Of a DNA stretch of 34,662 bases, positions 23,408 to 31,671 are shown one piece after another. Every line of letters begins with the position of its first letter. Position 1 is the first letter of the stretch. Origin of the DNA: Burkholderiales bacterium. Lineage in GTDB: Bacteria > Pseudomonadota > Gammaproteobacteria > Burkholderiales > Burkholderiaceae_C. The DNA lies in the NCBI GenBank assembly GCA_019509985.1, contig JAEKLF010000082.1, forward strand, positions 1 to 34,662. Direction: 5' to 3'. The position numbers and the translations under genes are program-made. The notes below the pieces were generated by a model, which had not been told where the DNA came from, ran no database searches, and saw only the letters and a list, made by a program, of their open reading frames with translations.

Positions 23408-23423
23408 GCGAAAACGTTTTCGC
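23408..23423. promoter_or_regulatory. perfect 16 bp palindrome, LacI-family-like operator
   Basis: GCGAAAACGTTTTCGC is a perfect palindrome with a central CG, the layout of operators bound by LacI-family regulators such as PurR-like proteins. It lies about 40 bases upstream of a TATATT -10-like hexamer (23463-23468) before the OsmC-like gene, and about 145 bases upstream of ilvA on the other side. No regulator gene is adjacent. Confidence 0.45.
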
Positions 23424-23499
23424 TTGGGCTGAAGTTTAGCGCCGAGTTATGCTGCGCCGCAATATATTTTCTGTGAACGAATTGGAGCTTTGCCTCTAG

Positions 23500-23937
23500 A
23501 TGAGCATGGAATGCACTGTCAGTTGGCTGGGCCCCGAAGGTCCGAGTGGCATGAGCTTCGTCGCCGAGACCGGCAGCGGCCATGTGCTGGCGATGGATGG
23601 CGCACCGGACGGTGGCGGCCGCAACCTGGCACCGCGCCCGATGGAGACGGTGCTGGCCGGCACCGGGGGCTGCACGGCCTATGACGTCGTGCTGATCCTG
23701 AAGCGCGGCCGCCACGATGTGCGCGGCTGCAAGGTGATGCTGAAGGCCGAGCGCGCAACCAGCGATCCCAAGGTGTTCACGGCCATCCACTTCCATTTCG
23801 TCATCAGTGGCAAGGGACTCAAGCCCGAGATCGTCGAGCGTGCCGTCGCTCTGTCGCACGAGAAATACTGTTCGGCCACGGCCATGCTGGCCAAGACCTC
23901 GGCGATCAGCACCTCCTTCGAGATCGTCGAAGTCTGA
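23500..23937 (+). CDS. OsmC family protein (YhfA-like)
   Basis: This 145-residue cytosolic protein has the OsmC fold. The segment RPMETVLAGTGGCTAYDVVLIL carries the conserved peroxidatic Cys region (GGCTA), and the second conserved Cys lies in HEKYCSATAML. OsmC and Ohr proteins reduce organic hydroperoxides with two Cys; the YhfA branch, which this resembles by length and by the Met-Glu-Thr segment, has unknown substrate. Two ATGs at 23500 and 23506 are both possible starts; a GGAG lies 12 bases upstream of the first. Upstream are a TATATT hexamer and a 16 bp palindrome. It converges on coq7 with abutting stop codons (TGATCA). Confidence 0.87.
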   Translation: MSMECTVSWLGPEGPSGMSFVAETGSGHVLAMDGAPDGGGRNLAPRPMETVLAGTGGCTAYDVVLILKRGRHDVRGCKVMLKAERATSDPKVFTAIHFHFVISGKGLKPEIVERAVALSHEKYCSATAMLAKTSAISTSFEIVEV

Positions 23938-24600
23938 TCAGACGCGATGGGCCACGGTCGTCATGACCTTGGCTGCCAGGCGCATCAGGCCTTGGACGGG
24001 CGCCGGCAGCGGCAGGGCGCCGGCCGCGGCTGCGGCGTCGGCATGTTCGGCTTCTTCGCGCTTCATCTGATCGACGATGGCCCGTGAGGCGGTGTCGGCT
24101 TCGGGCAGGCGATCCAGATGCGAAGCCAGATGGGCTTCGACTTGGCGCTCGGTCTCGACGACAAAGCCCAGGCTGCGCTTGTCGCCCGTCAATCCCGCGA
24201 GGCTGCCCCAGGCGAAGGCGCCGGCCCACCACAACGGTGCGAGATGACTGGTATGCGCGCCCAACTGGGCGACGCGCTCGGCGGTCCAAGCCAGGTGATC
24301 CAGTTCCTCCTGAGCCGCGCGCTCGAAATGCAGGCGCAAGTCGTCGCTGCGACTGAACAGCGCCTGGGACTGGTAGAGGGCCTGGGCGCAGATCTCGCCC
24401 ACATGGTTGACCCGCATCAACGCGCCAGCCTCGCTGGCTTCGGTGGCGTCCAATTCGCTCGCGGCCAAACCTGCGGCTGGCGACGGGCGCGCAGCGCGCG
24501 TCGGTGCGAAGACCGTGCGCAGACCGGCATCGAGCGCACTTAGGCAACGATCACGCAGGCTCAACGGGCGGGAATGGGATGTGCTTGGCGGTAATTGCAT
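23938..24600 (-). CDS. coq7: demethoxyubiquinone hydroxylase Coq7
   Basis: This 220-residue membrane-associated di-iron enzyme carries out the last hydroxylation in ubiquinone synthesis. Iron ligands can be traced as Glu57 in SEAGALMRVNHVGE, the ExxH pair E99/H102 in QEELDHLAW, Glu149-155 in VVETERQVEAH and the ExxH pair E183/H186 in REEAEHADA. The length matches the beta-proteobacterial form, with a variable N-terminal 45 residues. Start ATG 24600 gives MQLPPSTSHSRPLSLRDRCL, normal for these proteins. It is monocistronic as far as visible, divergent from porin 1 and convergent with the OsmC-like gene. Confidence 0.93.
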   Translation of the reverse strand: MQLPPSTSHSRPLSLRDRCLSALDAGLRTVFAPTRAARPSPAAGLAASELDATEASEAGALMRVNHVGEICAQALYQSQALFSRSDDLRLHFERAAQEELDHLAWTAERVAQLGAHTSHLAPLWWAGAFAWGSLAGLTGDKRSLGFVVETERQVEAHLASHLDRLPEADTASRAIVDQMKREEAEHADAAAAAGALPLPAPVQGLMRLAAKVMTTVAHRV

Positions 24601-24791
24601 TCAGAGATTTGCCATGAAGAAATCGTGACAGTTTGCAGAGGCGTTGTGGTCAGGCAACGACAACACACAATTTCATATCCGTGAATTCCCCAGGGCCCCA
24701 AAGCTCTGGTGGAATACGCGCACTTCCTCACAGGAGGTGAGACGCTGCGCCCTGTCGGTCGGCGACTCGGATGAATACCTAGGAGTATCGA

Positions 24792-25829
24792 ATGAAGAAA
24801 GCTCTGATTGCCCTGGCCGTCCTCGGCCTGACCGGCGGCGCCGCCGTCGCGCAATCCTCAGTCACCCTGTTCGGCGTCCTCGATGCCGACATGAAGTACG
24901 TCAAGACCGGTGACCTCAAGCTGAAGAAGCTGGATTCCGCCGGTCTAAACACCAGCCGTATCGGCGTCCGCGGCACCGAAGATCTGGGTGGCGGCCTGAA
25001 GGCTGGCTTTTGGCTGGAATCCCAAGTCGATACCGACACCGGCGTCGCCGGTGGCGGCAGTGCTTTCTGGGGCCGTCGCGCCACGGTCAGCCTGAGTGGC
25101 GACTTCGGTGAAGTGCGCCTGGGCCGCAACAAGACGGCCTCGCGCCTGCACCTCGAAGACTTCGACCCGACTGCCTTCACGGGTCTGGGCAGCGTCAGCG
25201 TCCTCTACAGCAATCTGGGTAGCGGCAACAGCACGTCTTTCGGCCGCGCTGACAACCTGGCGTCGTACTCCCTGCCCACCAACCTGGGCGGGTTCTACGG
25301 CGGCGTGGACGTCTCGGCCGGTGAAGGCACGAGCACCAACAAGGGCCAGTCGGTTCGTCTGGGCTACAAGGCCGGCCCGCTGCACGTGTCCGGCGCTTAC
25401 GCCAGCACGTCCAATGCCGCTGACAACAGCAAGTTCAAGCTGGCGTCGGCCGGCGCTGCCTATGACTTCGGCGTGGTTCGCCCGTCGCTGTCCTACACGC
25501 AGACCAAGTACCTCGGTCGCGAACAAAAGATCTGGACCGCATCGGTCACGGCTCCGCTGGGCCAGGGCCAACTGTGGGGTGCATACACGAACGCTGCTGC
25601 CAACGGCGCCGCCGAGACGGCCGTGGCCGGCTACACCCCCATCGGCGATGCCAAGCTGTTCGCTGCGGGTTACATCTACAACCTGTCCAAGCGCACCGCG
25701 CTGTACACCACGGTCTCGCAGGTCAAGAACAGTGGCGCTGCGAAGTTCATCGTTAGCGGTGCTCCCGCAGCGACCGCGGGTGGCCAGAAGTCCAGCGGCT
25801 TCGACGTGGGTATCCGCCACAGCTTCTGA
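24792..25829 (+). CDS. outer membrane porin (Gram-negative porin family)
   Basis: This is a 345-residue general porin. A signal peptide (MKKALIALAVLGLTGG, cut after AVA) precedes QSSVTLFGVLDADMKY, the entry of Burkholderiales trimeric porins. The L3/eyelet-near motif FWGRRATVSLSGDFGEVRLGRN is present, and the chain alternates beta strands to a C-terminal GFDVGIRHSF, whose terminal Phe is the signal for the BAM complex. It admits small hydrophilic solutes; selectivity cannot be read. An AGGAG ribosome site sits 8 bases before the ATG. A terminator follows directly, and a related porin gene comes next. Base composition is less GC-extreme than the metabolic genes, typical for highly expressed porins. 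Confidence 0.92.
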   Translation: MKKALIALAVLGLTGGAAVAQSSVTLFGVLDADMKYVKTGDLKLKKLDSAGLNTSRIGVRGTEDLGGGLKAGFWLESQVDTDTGVAGGGSAFWGRRATVSLSGDFGEVRLGRNKTASRLHLEDFDPTAFTGLGSVSVLYSNLGSGNSTSFGRADNLASYSLPTNLGGFYGGVDVSAGEGTSTNKGQSVRLGYKAGPLHVSGAYASTSNAADNSKFKLASAGAAYDFGVVRPSLSYTQTKYLGREQKIWTASVTAPLGQGQLWGAYTNAAANGAAETAVAGYTPIGDAKLFAAGYIYNLSKRTALYTTVSQVKNSGAAKFIVSGAPAATAGGQKSSGFDVGIRHSF

Positions 25830-25835
25830 TGCCTT

Positions 25836-25887
25836 GCGACCTTCGGGTCGCCTCGGTTTTGGCAAAGCCGCCTTCGGGCGGCTTTTT
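25836..25887 (+). terminator. tandem hairpin terminator after porin 1
   Basis: Two UUCG-loop hairpins lie in a row. GCGACC-TTCG-GGTCGC (25836-25851) is followed by a 9 bp stem AAAGCCGCC-TTCG-GGCGGCTTT with a short T-run ending at 25887. The second is a standard rho-independent terminator; the first may stabilise the transcript end. Confidence 0.85.
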
Positions 25888-26007
25888 CATTTGTCCCACG
25901 GGAGACAGGGGAATTGCTGTGGACAATGAACAACAGCCGGTGCGTTGTGGCAGGACGCTTCGCTGAGAATCGACCGGTTCACCCATAGTTCGAAGGAGAC
26001 AACCTCG

Positions 26008-27069
26008 ATGAAAAAAGCAATCTTGGCCGTTGCCGCTCTGGCCGCGTGCGCCTCTTCCGCCTGGGCCCAGTCCAGTGTGACCCTGTACGGCATCGTCGAC
26101 GCAGCCGCGCGCTACACCAGCAATGCCAACGCTGGTGTTTCGACCAAGCAACTGGTTCCTGGCGGCATGTCGCAGAGCCGTTTGGGCGTCAATGTCACGG
26201 AAGACATGGGCGGTGGCCTGAAGGCGCTCGTCAACATGGAGCATCGCCTGAACTCCGACACCGGCACCGCGGCTGCAGCCGACTTCTGGCGTCAGGCCTG
26301 GGTGGGTATCCAGTCGAGTGATTTCGGTCAGGTTCGTCTGGGTCGCCAGTACAACATCCTGTTCGACGTCTACACGTCGACCTATGCGTCCTTCCGCTAT
26401 TCGCCTTACATCGAGGCATACAAGCCCGAGATCGGCCTGTCGGCTGGTGCCCGTCAGGACAACATGGTCAAGTACCTCGGCCAGGTCGGTAGCGTGTACG
26501 GCGAAATCCAGGTCTCGGCAGGCGAAGGCAATTCGCAGAACAAGTCGCTTGGCGGTCTGTTGCGTTACAACGATGGCACTTGGGGTCTCGGTGGCGCGTA
26601 CTTGCAGGTCACGGACACGCTCGGCAAGAAGGTCAAGGCCACGACGATCGGCGGTTCGTACACGGCCGGCCCGTTGTACGTCAATCTGTCCTGGGGCCAG
26701 AACAAGTTCGATGCCGGCGGCCTGCTGGGTGCTGCCTACACCGCGGGCCTGCTGGGACCCGTGCTGAACGCCGCGGCCAACGATGTCAAGAAGCGCGACA
26801 TGATCATGGCGGGCGCGACTTACCAGCTCACGCCGCAGCTGAACCTGGGTGCTCAATACTGGCGCGCGGAGCAGACGCATTACTCTGTCGCGCTGGCCAA
26901 CACGAAGAGCAAGGGCGATTACTTCGCCGTGGTGGCCGATTACGCCTTCTCCAAGCGCACGGATGCCTATGTGGAAGCGGACTACACCAAGCACAACGGT
27001 GCGGTGCTCTTCGCGAACGGCGCCAGCAAGCGCGGCGGCGCGATGGTCGGTCTGCGTCACCGCTTCTGA
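26008..27069 (+). CDS. outer membrane porin (Gram-negative porin family), second copy
   Basis: This 353-residue porin belongs to the same family as the preceding gene: signal peptide MKKAILAVAALAACASSAWA, then QSSVTLYGIVDAAARY, and the motif FWRQAWVGIQSSDFGQVRLGRQ. The C-terminus is GGAMVGLRHRF, with terminal Phe. AAGGAG lies nine bases before the ATG at 26008. Compared with porin 1 it keeps the frame of strands but differs strongly in loops, so it is probably an old duplicate with different selectivity or expression. It has its own terminator and its own spacer of about 120 bases, consistent with separate control. The peptide importer operon follows. Confidence 0.92.
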   Translation: MKKAILAVAALAACASSAWAQSSVTLYGIVDAAARYTSNANAGVSTKQLVPGGMSQSRLGVNVTEDMGGGLKALVNMEHRLNSDTGTAAAADFWRQAWVGIQSSDFGQVRLGRQYNILFDVYTSTYASFRYSPYIEAYKPEIGLSAGARQDNMVKYLGQVGSVYGEIQVSAGEGNSQNKSLGGLLRYNDGTWGLGGAYLQVTDTLGKKVKATTIGGSYTAGPLYVNLSWGQNKFDAGGLLGAAYTAGLLGPVLNAAANDVKKRDMIMAGATYQLTPQLNLGAQYWRAEQTHYSVALANTKSKGDYFAVVADYAFSKRTDAYVEADYTKHNGAVLFANGASKRGGAMVGLRHRF

Positions 27070-27113
27070 TCGCCAAGGTACGGGCTGCTCGTCAGCCCGC
27101 CTGCTCAGTCCAC

Positions 27114-27138
27114 ACGGGCCGCGTCAGCGGCCCGTTTT
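27114..27138 (+). terminator. terminator after porin 2
   Basis: A perfect 9 bp GC-rich stem, ACGGGCCGC and GCGGCCCGT around loop GTCA, is followed by TTT. It lies 45 bases after the porin stop and separates it from the peptide ABC operon. Confidence 0.8.
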
Positions 27139-27254
27139 CATTGGTGCCGACGCCGCGGGGTCTAGGGCTTTCCCGGTAGGCTCGGGGTCCCTGCCTTCGC
27201 CATGATCGCGCCTTCCCGCGGCGCACAGACGCGATCGCCTCCCTCCGAGCCTTC

Positions 27255-28232
27255 ATGCTGGTTTTCATCCTCCGCCGTCTGGTCCAGGCCGTTGTCGTCA
27301 TGCTGTCGGTGGCCTTCATCGCCTTCATGCTGTTCCAGTACGTCGGCGATCCGGTCACCAATCTGCTGGGCCAGGATGCGACCGAGGAGCAGCGCGTGGC
27401 GCTGCGCAAGGATCTCGGGCTGGACCAGCCCTTTCCCGTGCAGTTCGCGCGCTTCGCCGGCAACGCCGTGCAGGGCGAATTCGGCATCAGCCTGCGTCAG
27501 GGCCGCAAGGTCTCTGCGCTGATCGGCGAGCGTTTCCCGGCAACGCTGGAACTGGCCCTGGTTGCCGGGCTCATCGCGCTGGGCGTCGGCATCCCGCTGG
27601 GCGTCTATGCAGCGCTGCGGCGGGGCAAAGCCATCGCGCAGCTGCTGATGACGGGCACACTGTTCGGCGTCAGCCTGCCCAACTTCGTCATCGGCATCGT
27701 GCTGATCTGGATCTTCGCGGTCGAACTCAAATGGCTGCCGAGCTTCGGTCGCGGTGAGGTCGTTGCGTTCGGCACCTGGACATCGGGCCTGCTGACGCGC
27801 GACGGCCTCCTGCACCTGTTGCTGCCGGCCGTCACGCTGTCGGCGTTCCAGTTGACGCTGATCATGCGCCTGGTGCGTGCCGAGATGCTGGAGGTGCTTC
27901 GTGCCGACTACATCCGCTTCGCCCGCGCTCGCGGACTGACGGATCGCAGCGTCTATTTCGGCCATGCGCTGAAGAACACGCTGGTGCCCGTCATCACGAT
28001 CACCGGCCTGCAGCTCGGTTCGCTGATCGCCTTCGCCATCATCACCGAACAGGTTTTCCAATGGCCTGGCATGGGCCTGCTCTTCATCCAGGCCGTGCAG
28101 TTCGCCGACATCCCCGTCATGGCGGCCTATCTCTGCCTGATCTCGCTGATCTTCGTCGTCATCAATCTGGGTGTCGATCTGCTCTATTTCGCTGTCGACC
28201 CGCGCCTGCGCGTCGAGGGCAAGGCGCATTGA
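27255..28232 (+). CDS. peptide ABC transporter permease, DppB type
   Basis: This 325-residue inner membrane permease of the dipeptide/oligopeptide importer family has the N-terminal helix MLVFILRRLVQAVVVMLSVA, the DPVTNLLG segment, about six membrane helices, and the cytoplasmic EAA-type loop DYIRFARARGLTDRSVYFGHAL, ending ITEQVFQWPGMGLLFIQA. With the next three genes it makes a BCDF core importer for peptides, nickel or similar ligands. No substrate-binding protein gene precedes it; the preceding gene is a porin with its own terminator. In the 116 bases before the ATG I saw no convincing promoter. Confidence 0.88.
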   Translation: MLVFILRRLVQAVVVMLSVAFIAFMLFQYVGDPVTNLLGQDATEEQRVALRKDLGLDQPFPVQFARFAGNAVQGEFGISLRQGRKVSALIGERFPATLELALVAGLIALGVGIPLGVYAALRRGKAIAQLLMTGTLFGVSLPNFVIGIVLIWIFAVELKWLPSFGRGEVVAFGTWTSGLLTRDGLLHLLLPAVTLSAFQLTLIMRLVRAEMLEVLRADYIRFARARGLTDRSVYFGHALKNTLVPVITITGLQLGSLIAFAIITEQVFQWPGMGLLFIQAVQFADIPVMAAYLCLISLIFVVINLGVDLLYFAVDPRLRVEGKAH

Positions 28233-28236
28233 CGAT

Positions 28237-29181
28237 ATGGCTCTCGACGCCAACCCCAACCCCACCGCTTCAGCGTCCGCGCTGAGTGGCTTCTTCGCCG
28301 GCGACGTCTGGCATTCCTTCCGCTCATCGCCCGTCGCGATGCTGGCGGCCGTCATCAGTCTCGTCTGCCTCGTCTGCGCGCTGTTCGCCGAGGTCGTCGC
28401 GCCGCACAACCCCTTCGACCTCGCGACGCTGGAGCTGATGGACTCGCTGAAACCGCCCGCCTGGGTGAGCGGCGGCGAACCCAAGTACCTGCTCGGCACC
28501 GATGGCCAGGGGCGGGACATCCTGTCTGCGTTGATGTACGGCACGCGCATCTCCCTGCTCGTGGGCCTCGCCTCCGTGCTGCTGTCCATCCTGATCGGCG
28601 TCAGCCTCGGCCTGCTGGCCGGCTTCGTCGGCGGGCGCGTCGACGCCTTCATCATGCGCATCTGCGACGTGATGCTGTCCTTCCCGTCCATCCTCGTCGC
28701 GCTGATGATCAGCGGCGTCGGCCGCAGCCTCTATCCGCATGCGCCCGACATGCTGGCCTTCGTCGTCCTCGTGCTGGCCATCGCGCTGACCGGCTGGGTG
28801 CAGTACGCCCGCACCGTGCGCGGCTCGACACTGGTGGAGCGCAACAAGGAATATGTGCAGGCCGCGCGCGTCATCGGCGTCGGATCGTTTCGGATCATGC
28901 GCCGCCACGTGCTGCCCAATGTGCTCGGACCGGTGCTGGTGCTGGCCACCATCCAGATCGCATCGGCCATCATCACCGAGGCCACGCTGTCCTTCCTCGG
29001 CGTCGGCGTGCCGGCCACGAGCCCGTCGTTGGGCACGTTGATCCGCAACGGCAACGACTATCTTTTTTCGGGCGAATGGTGGATCACCGCCTGGCCCAGC
29101 CTGACCCTGGTGCTGATCACGCTGAGCGTGAACCTGCTCGGCGACTGGCTGCGCGACGCGCTCAACCCTCGTCTGCGATGA
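28237..29181 (+). CDS. peptide ABC transporter permease, DppC type
   Basis: This is the second permease, 314 residues, with the N-terminal cytoplasmic segment and helix FRSSPVAMLAAVISLVCLVC. The motifs LLGTDGQGRDILSALMYGTRISLLVG and NKEYVQAARVIGVGSFRIMRRHVLPN (the ATPase-contact loop) are standard for DppC/OppC. I set the start at ATG 28237, four bases after the dppB stop, rather than further upstream inside dppB. The stop overlaps the next gene by four bases. Confidence 0.88.
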   Translation: MALDANPNPTASASALSGFFAGDVWHSFRSSPVAMLAAVISLVCLVCALFAEVVAPHNPFDLATLELMDSLKPPAWVSGGEPKYLLGTDGQGRDILSALMYGTRISLLVGLASVLLSILIGVSLGLLAGFVGGRVDAFIMRICDVMLSFPSILVALMISGVGRSLYPHAPDMLAFVVLVLAIALTGWVQYARTVRGSTLVERNKEYVQAARVIGVGSFRIMRRHVLPNVLGPVLVLATIQIASAIITEATLSFLGVGVPATSPSLGTLIRNGNDYLFSGEWWITAWPSLTLVLITLSVNLLGDWLRDALNPRLR

Positions 29182-30154
29182 CTGCGCCTTTGCTCGAAGT
29201 CAGCCACCTGCGCGTGGAATTCCCGACCCGCCACGGCACGCTGCTGGCGCTGGACGACATCTCCTTCACCATCGCCCCGGGCGAGATCCTCGGCGTCGTC
29301 GGCGAATCCGGCGCCGGCAAGTCGCTGACCGGTGCGGCCATCATCGGCCTGCTCGATCCACCGGGCCGCATTGCCGCGGGCGAGATCAAGCTGGCGGGGC
29401 GGCGCATCGACAACCTGCCCTACGACCAGATGCGCCGCATCCGCGGCCGCGAGATCGGTGCCGTGTTCCAGGACCCGCTGACCTCGTTGAACCCGCTCTA
29501 CACGGTGGGTCGACAGCTCGTCGAGACCATCACGACCCACCTCGACCTCAGCCAGGGGCAAGCCCGCGCGCGCGCCATCGAGCTGCTCGCCTCCACGGGC
29601 ATCCCGGCGCCCGAGGCGCGCATCGACCATTACCCGCATCAGTTCTCCGGCGGCATGCGCCAGCGCGTCGTCATCGCGCTTGCACTCGCGGCCAACCCCA
29701 AGCTCATCGTCGCCGACGAGCCGACGACGGCGCTCGACGTGTCCATCCAGGCGCAGATCATTGCGTTGCTGAAGAAGGTCTGCCGGGAGCAGGGCGCGGC
29801 CGTCATGCTGGTCACGCACGACATGGGGGTCATCGCCGAGACCTGCGACCGCGTCGCCGTCATGTACGCCGGCCGCGTCGCCGAGATCGGCCCGGTGGCG
29901 GACATCATCCATCGCCCGGCCCACCCCTACACGGTCGGGTTGATGGGCTCCATCCCCGCCATGGACGAGGACCGCGAGCGCCTGCTGCAGATCGATGGCG
30001 CCATGCCGCGGCTGACCGCCATCCCGCCCGGCTGCGCCTTCAACCCGCGCTGCCCGCGCGTCGTCGAACGCTGCCGGGTCGATCGGCCCGAATTGCTCAA
30101 CGTCGGTGCCACCGCCGCGGCCTGCTGGCGGCCCGTGACCGTGGAGGTGCCGCG

Positions 30155-30158
<4 letters not shown>
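29178..30158 (+). CDS. peptide ABC transporter ATPase, DppD type
   Basis: This 326-residue ATPase is one half of the heterodimeric motor of the importer. Walker A is GESGAGKSLTG, the ABC signature SGGMRQRVVIALAL, Walker B LIVADEPTTALD, and the switch His lies in LVTHDMGVIAE. The C-terminal oligopeptide/dipeptide transporter domain includes PGCAFNPRCPRVVERC, with a Cys cluster that in relatives can bind an Fe-S cluster. Start and stop both overlap neighbours by four bases (ATGA), so expression is coupled with dppC and dppF. Confidence 0.9.
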
Positions 30159-31153
<995 letters not shown>

Positions 31154-31315
31154 TCAGCGCGCCGGTGCGGAGGCGGGTGCCGATGCCGCGCCCGCCGGTT
31201 GGGCCAGCATCAGCGGCCCTTTTTGTCCGCAACCCGCGAGCGCGGCAAGGGTAATCAGCAGGGCCATTCCCTTTATCAAGGGGCGCCCACCTACACTGAC
31301 GGCAGTCTTTTTCAT
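31154..31315 (-). CDS. lptM: small outer membrane lipoprotein LptM (YifL)
   Basis: This 53-residue lipoprotein is easy to miss because of its size. Reading the minus strand gives MKKTAVSVGGRPLIKGMALL, then a hydrophobic stretch ending LAALAGCGQKGPLML, followed by an Ala/Pro/Ser-rich tail. The lipobox LAGC followed by GQKGPL is the hallmark of LptM, which helps LptD fold and oxidise at the outer membrane. It is divergent from cyaY, with start codons 11 bases apart, the usual arrangement. In most relatives lysA follows; here the end of the dppF gene abuts it from the other direction. Confidence 0.9.
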   Translation of the reverse strand: MKKTAVSVGGRPLIKGMALLITLAALAGCGQKGPLMLAQPAGAASAPASAPAR

Positions 31316-31326
31316 CTGCCCAGTTT

Positions 31327-31659
31327 ATGTCCCTGTCCGACGCCGACTACCACGCCAAGGCCCACGCGCTGCTCGCGAGCCTGGAGGCGCAGATCGACCG
31401 CTGGCTGGAAGACGACGTGGTCGACATCGACACGCATCGCACCGGGGGGCTGCTGGAGCTCAGCATGCCCGGCGGCAGCAAGATCGTCATCAACACCCAG
31501 CCGCCGTTGCAGGAGATCTGGCTGGCAGCGCGCGCCGGGGGCTACCACTTCAAGTGGGACGGCGCGCGGTGGATGGATCGCGAGGGCCAGGAATTCTGCG
31601 CACGGCTGTCGCGCTGCGCGAGCGAGCAGGCCGGCGTGGCGCTGACCTTCAGCGCCTGA
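31327..31659 (+). CDS. cyaY: iron-sulfur cluster assembly protein CyaY (bacterial frataxin)
   Basis: This 110-residue cytosolic protein is bacterial frataxin. The acidic N-terminal helix with LEAQIDRWLEDDVVDIDTHR binds iron and contacts IscS; the beta-sheet part includes GGLLELSMPGGSKIVINTQPP, LQEIWLAARAGGYHFKWDG and RWMDREGQEFCARL, in family order. The length is normal. It is divergent from lptM and convergent with the PBP1A gene, 12 bases from stop to stop. The GxxL/NTQPPLQEIWLA segment leaves little doubt about identity. Confidence 0.94.
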   Translation: MSLSDADYHAKAHALLASLEAQIDRWLEDDVVDIDTHRTGGLLELSMPGGSKIVINTQPPLQEIWLAARAGGYHFKWDGARWMDREGQEFCARLSRCASEQAGVALTFSA

Positions 31660-31671
31660 ACCGCTGGCCCG

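Noticed and set aside
23380..23478. Plus-strand 32-codon frame beginning MEAVEETIGAK
   Set aside because: No ribosome site, ends before the OsmC-like gene, and crosses the palindrome; more likely untranslated regulatory DNA.
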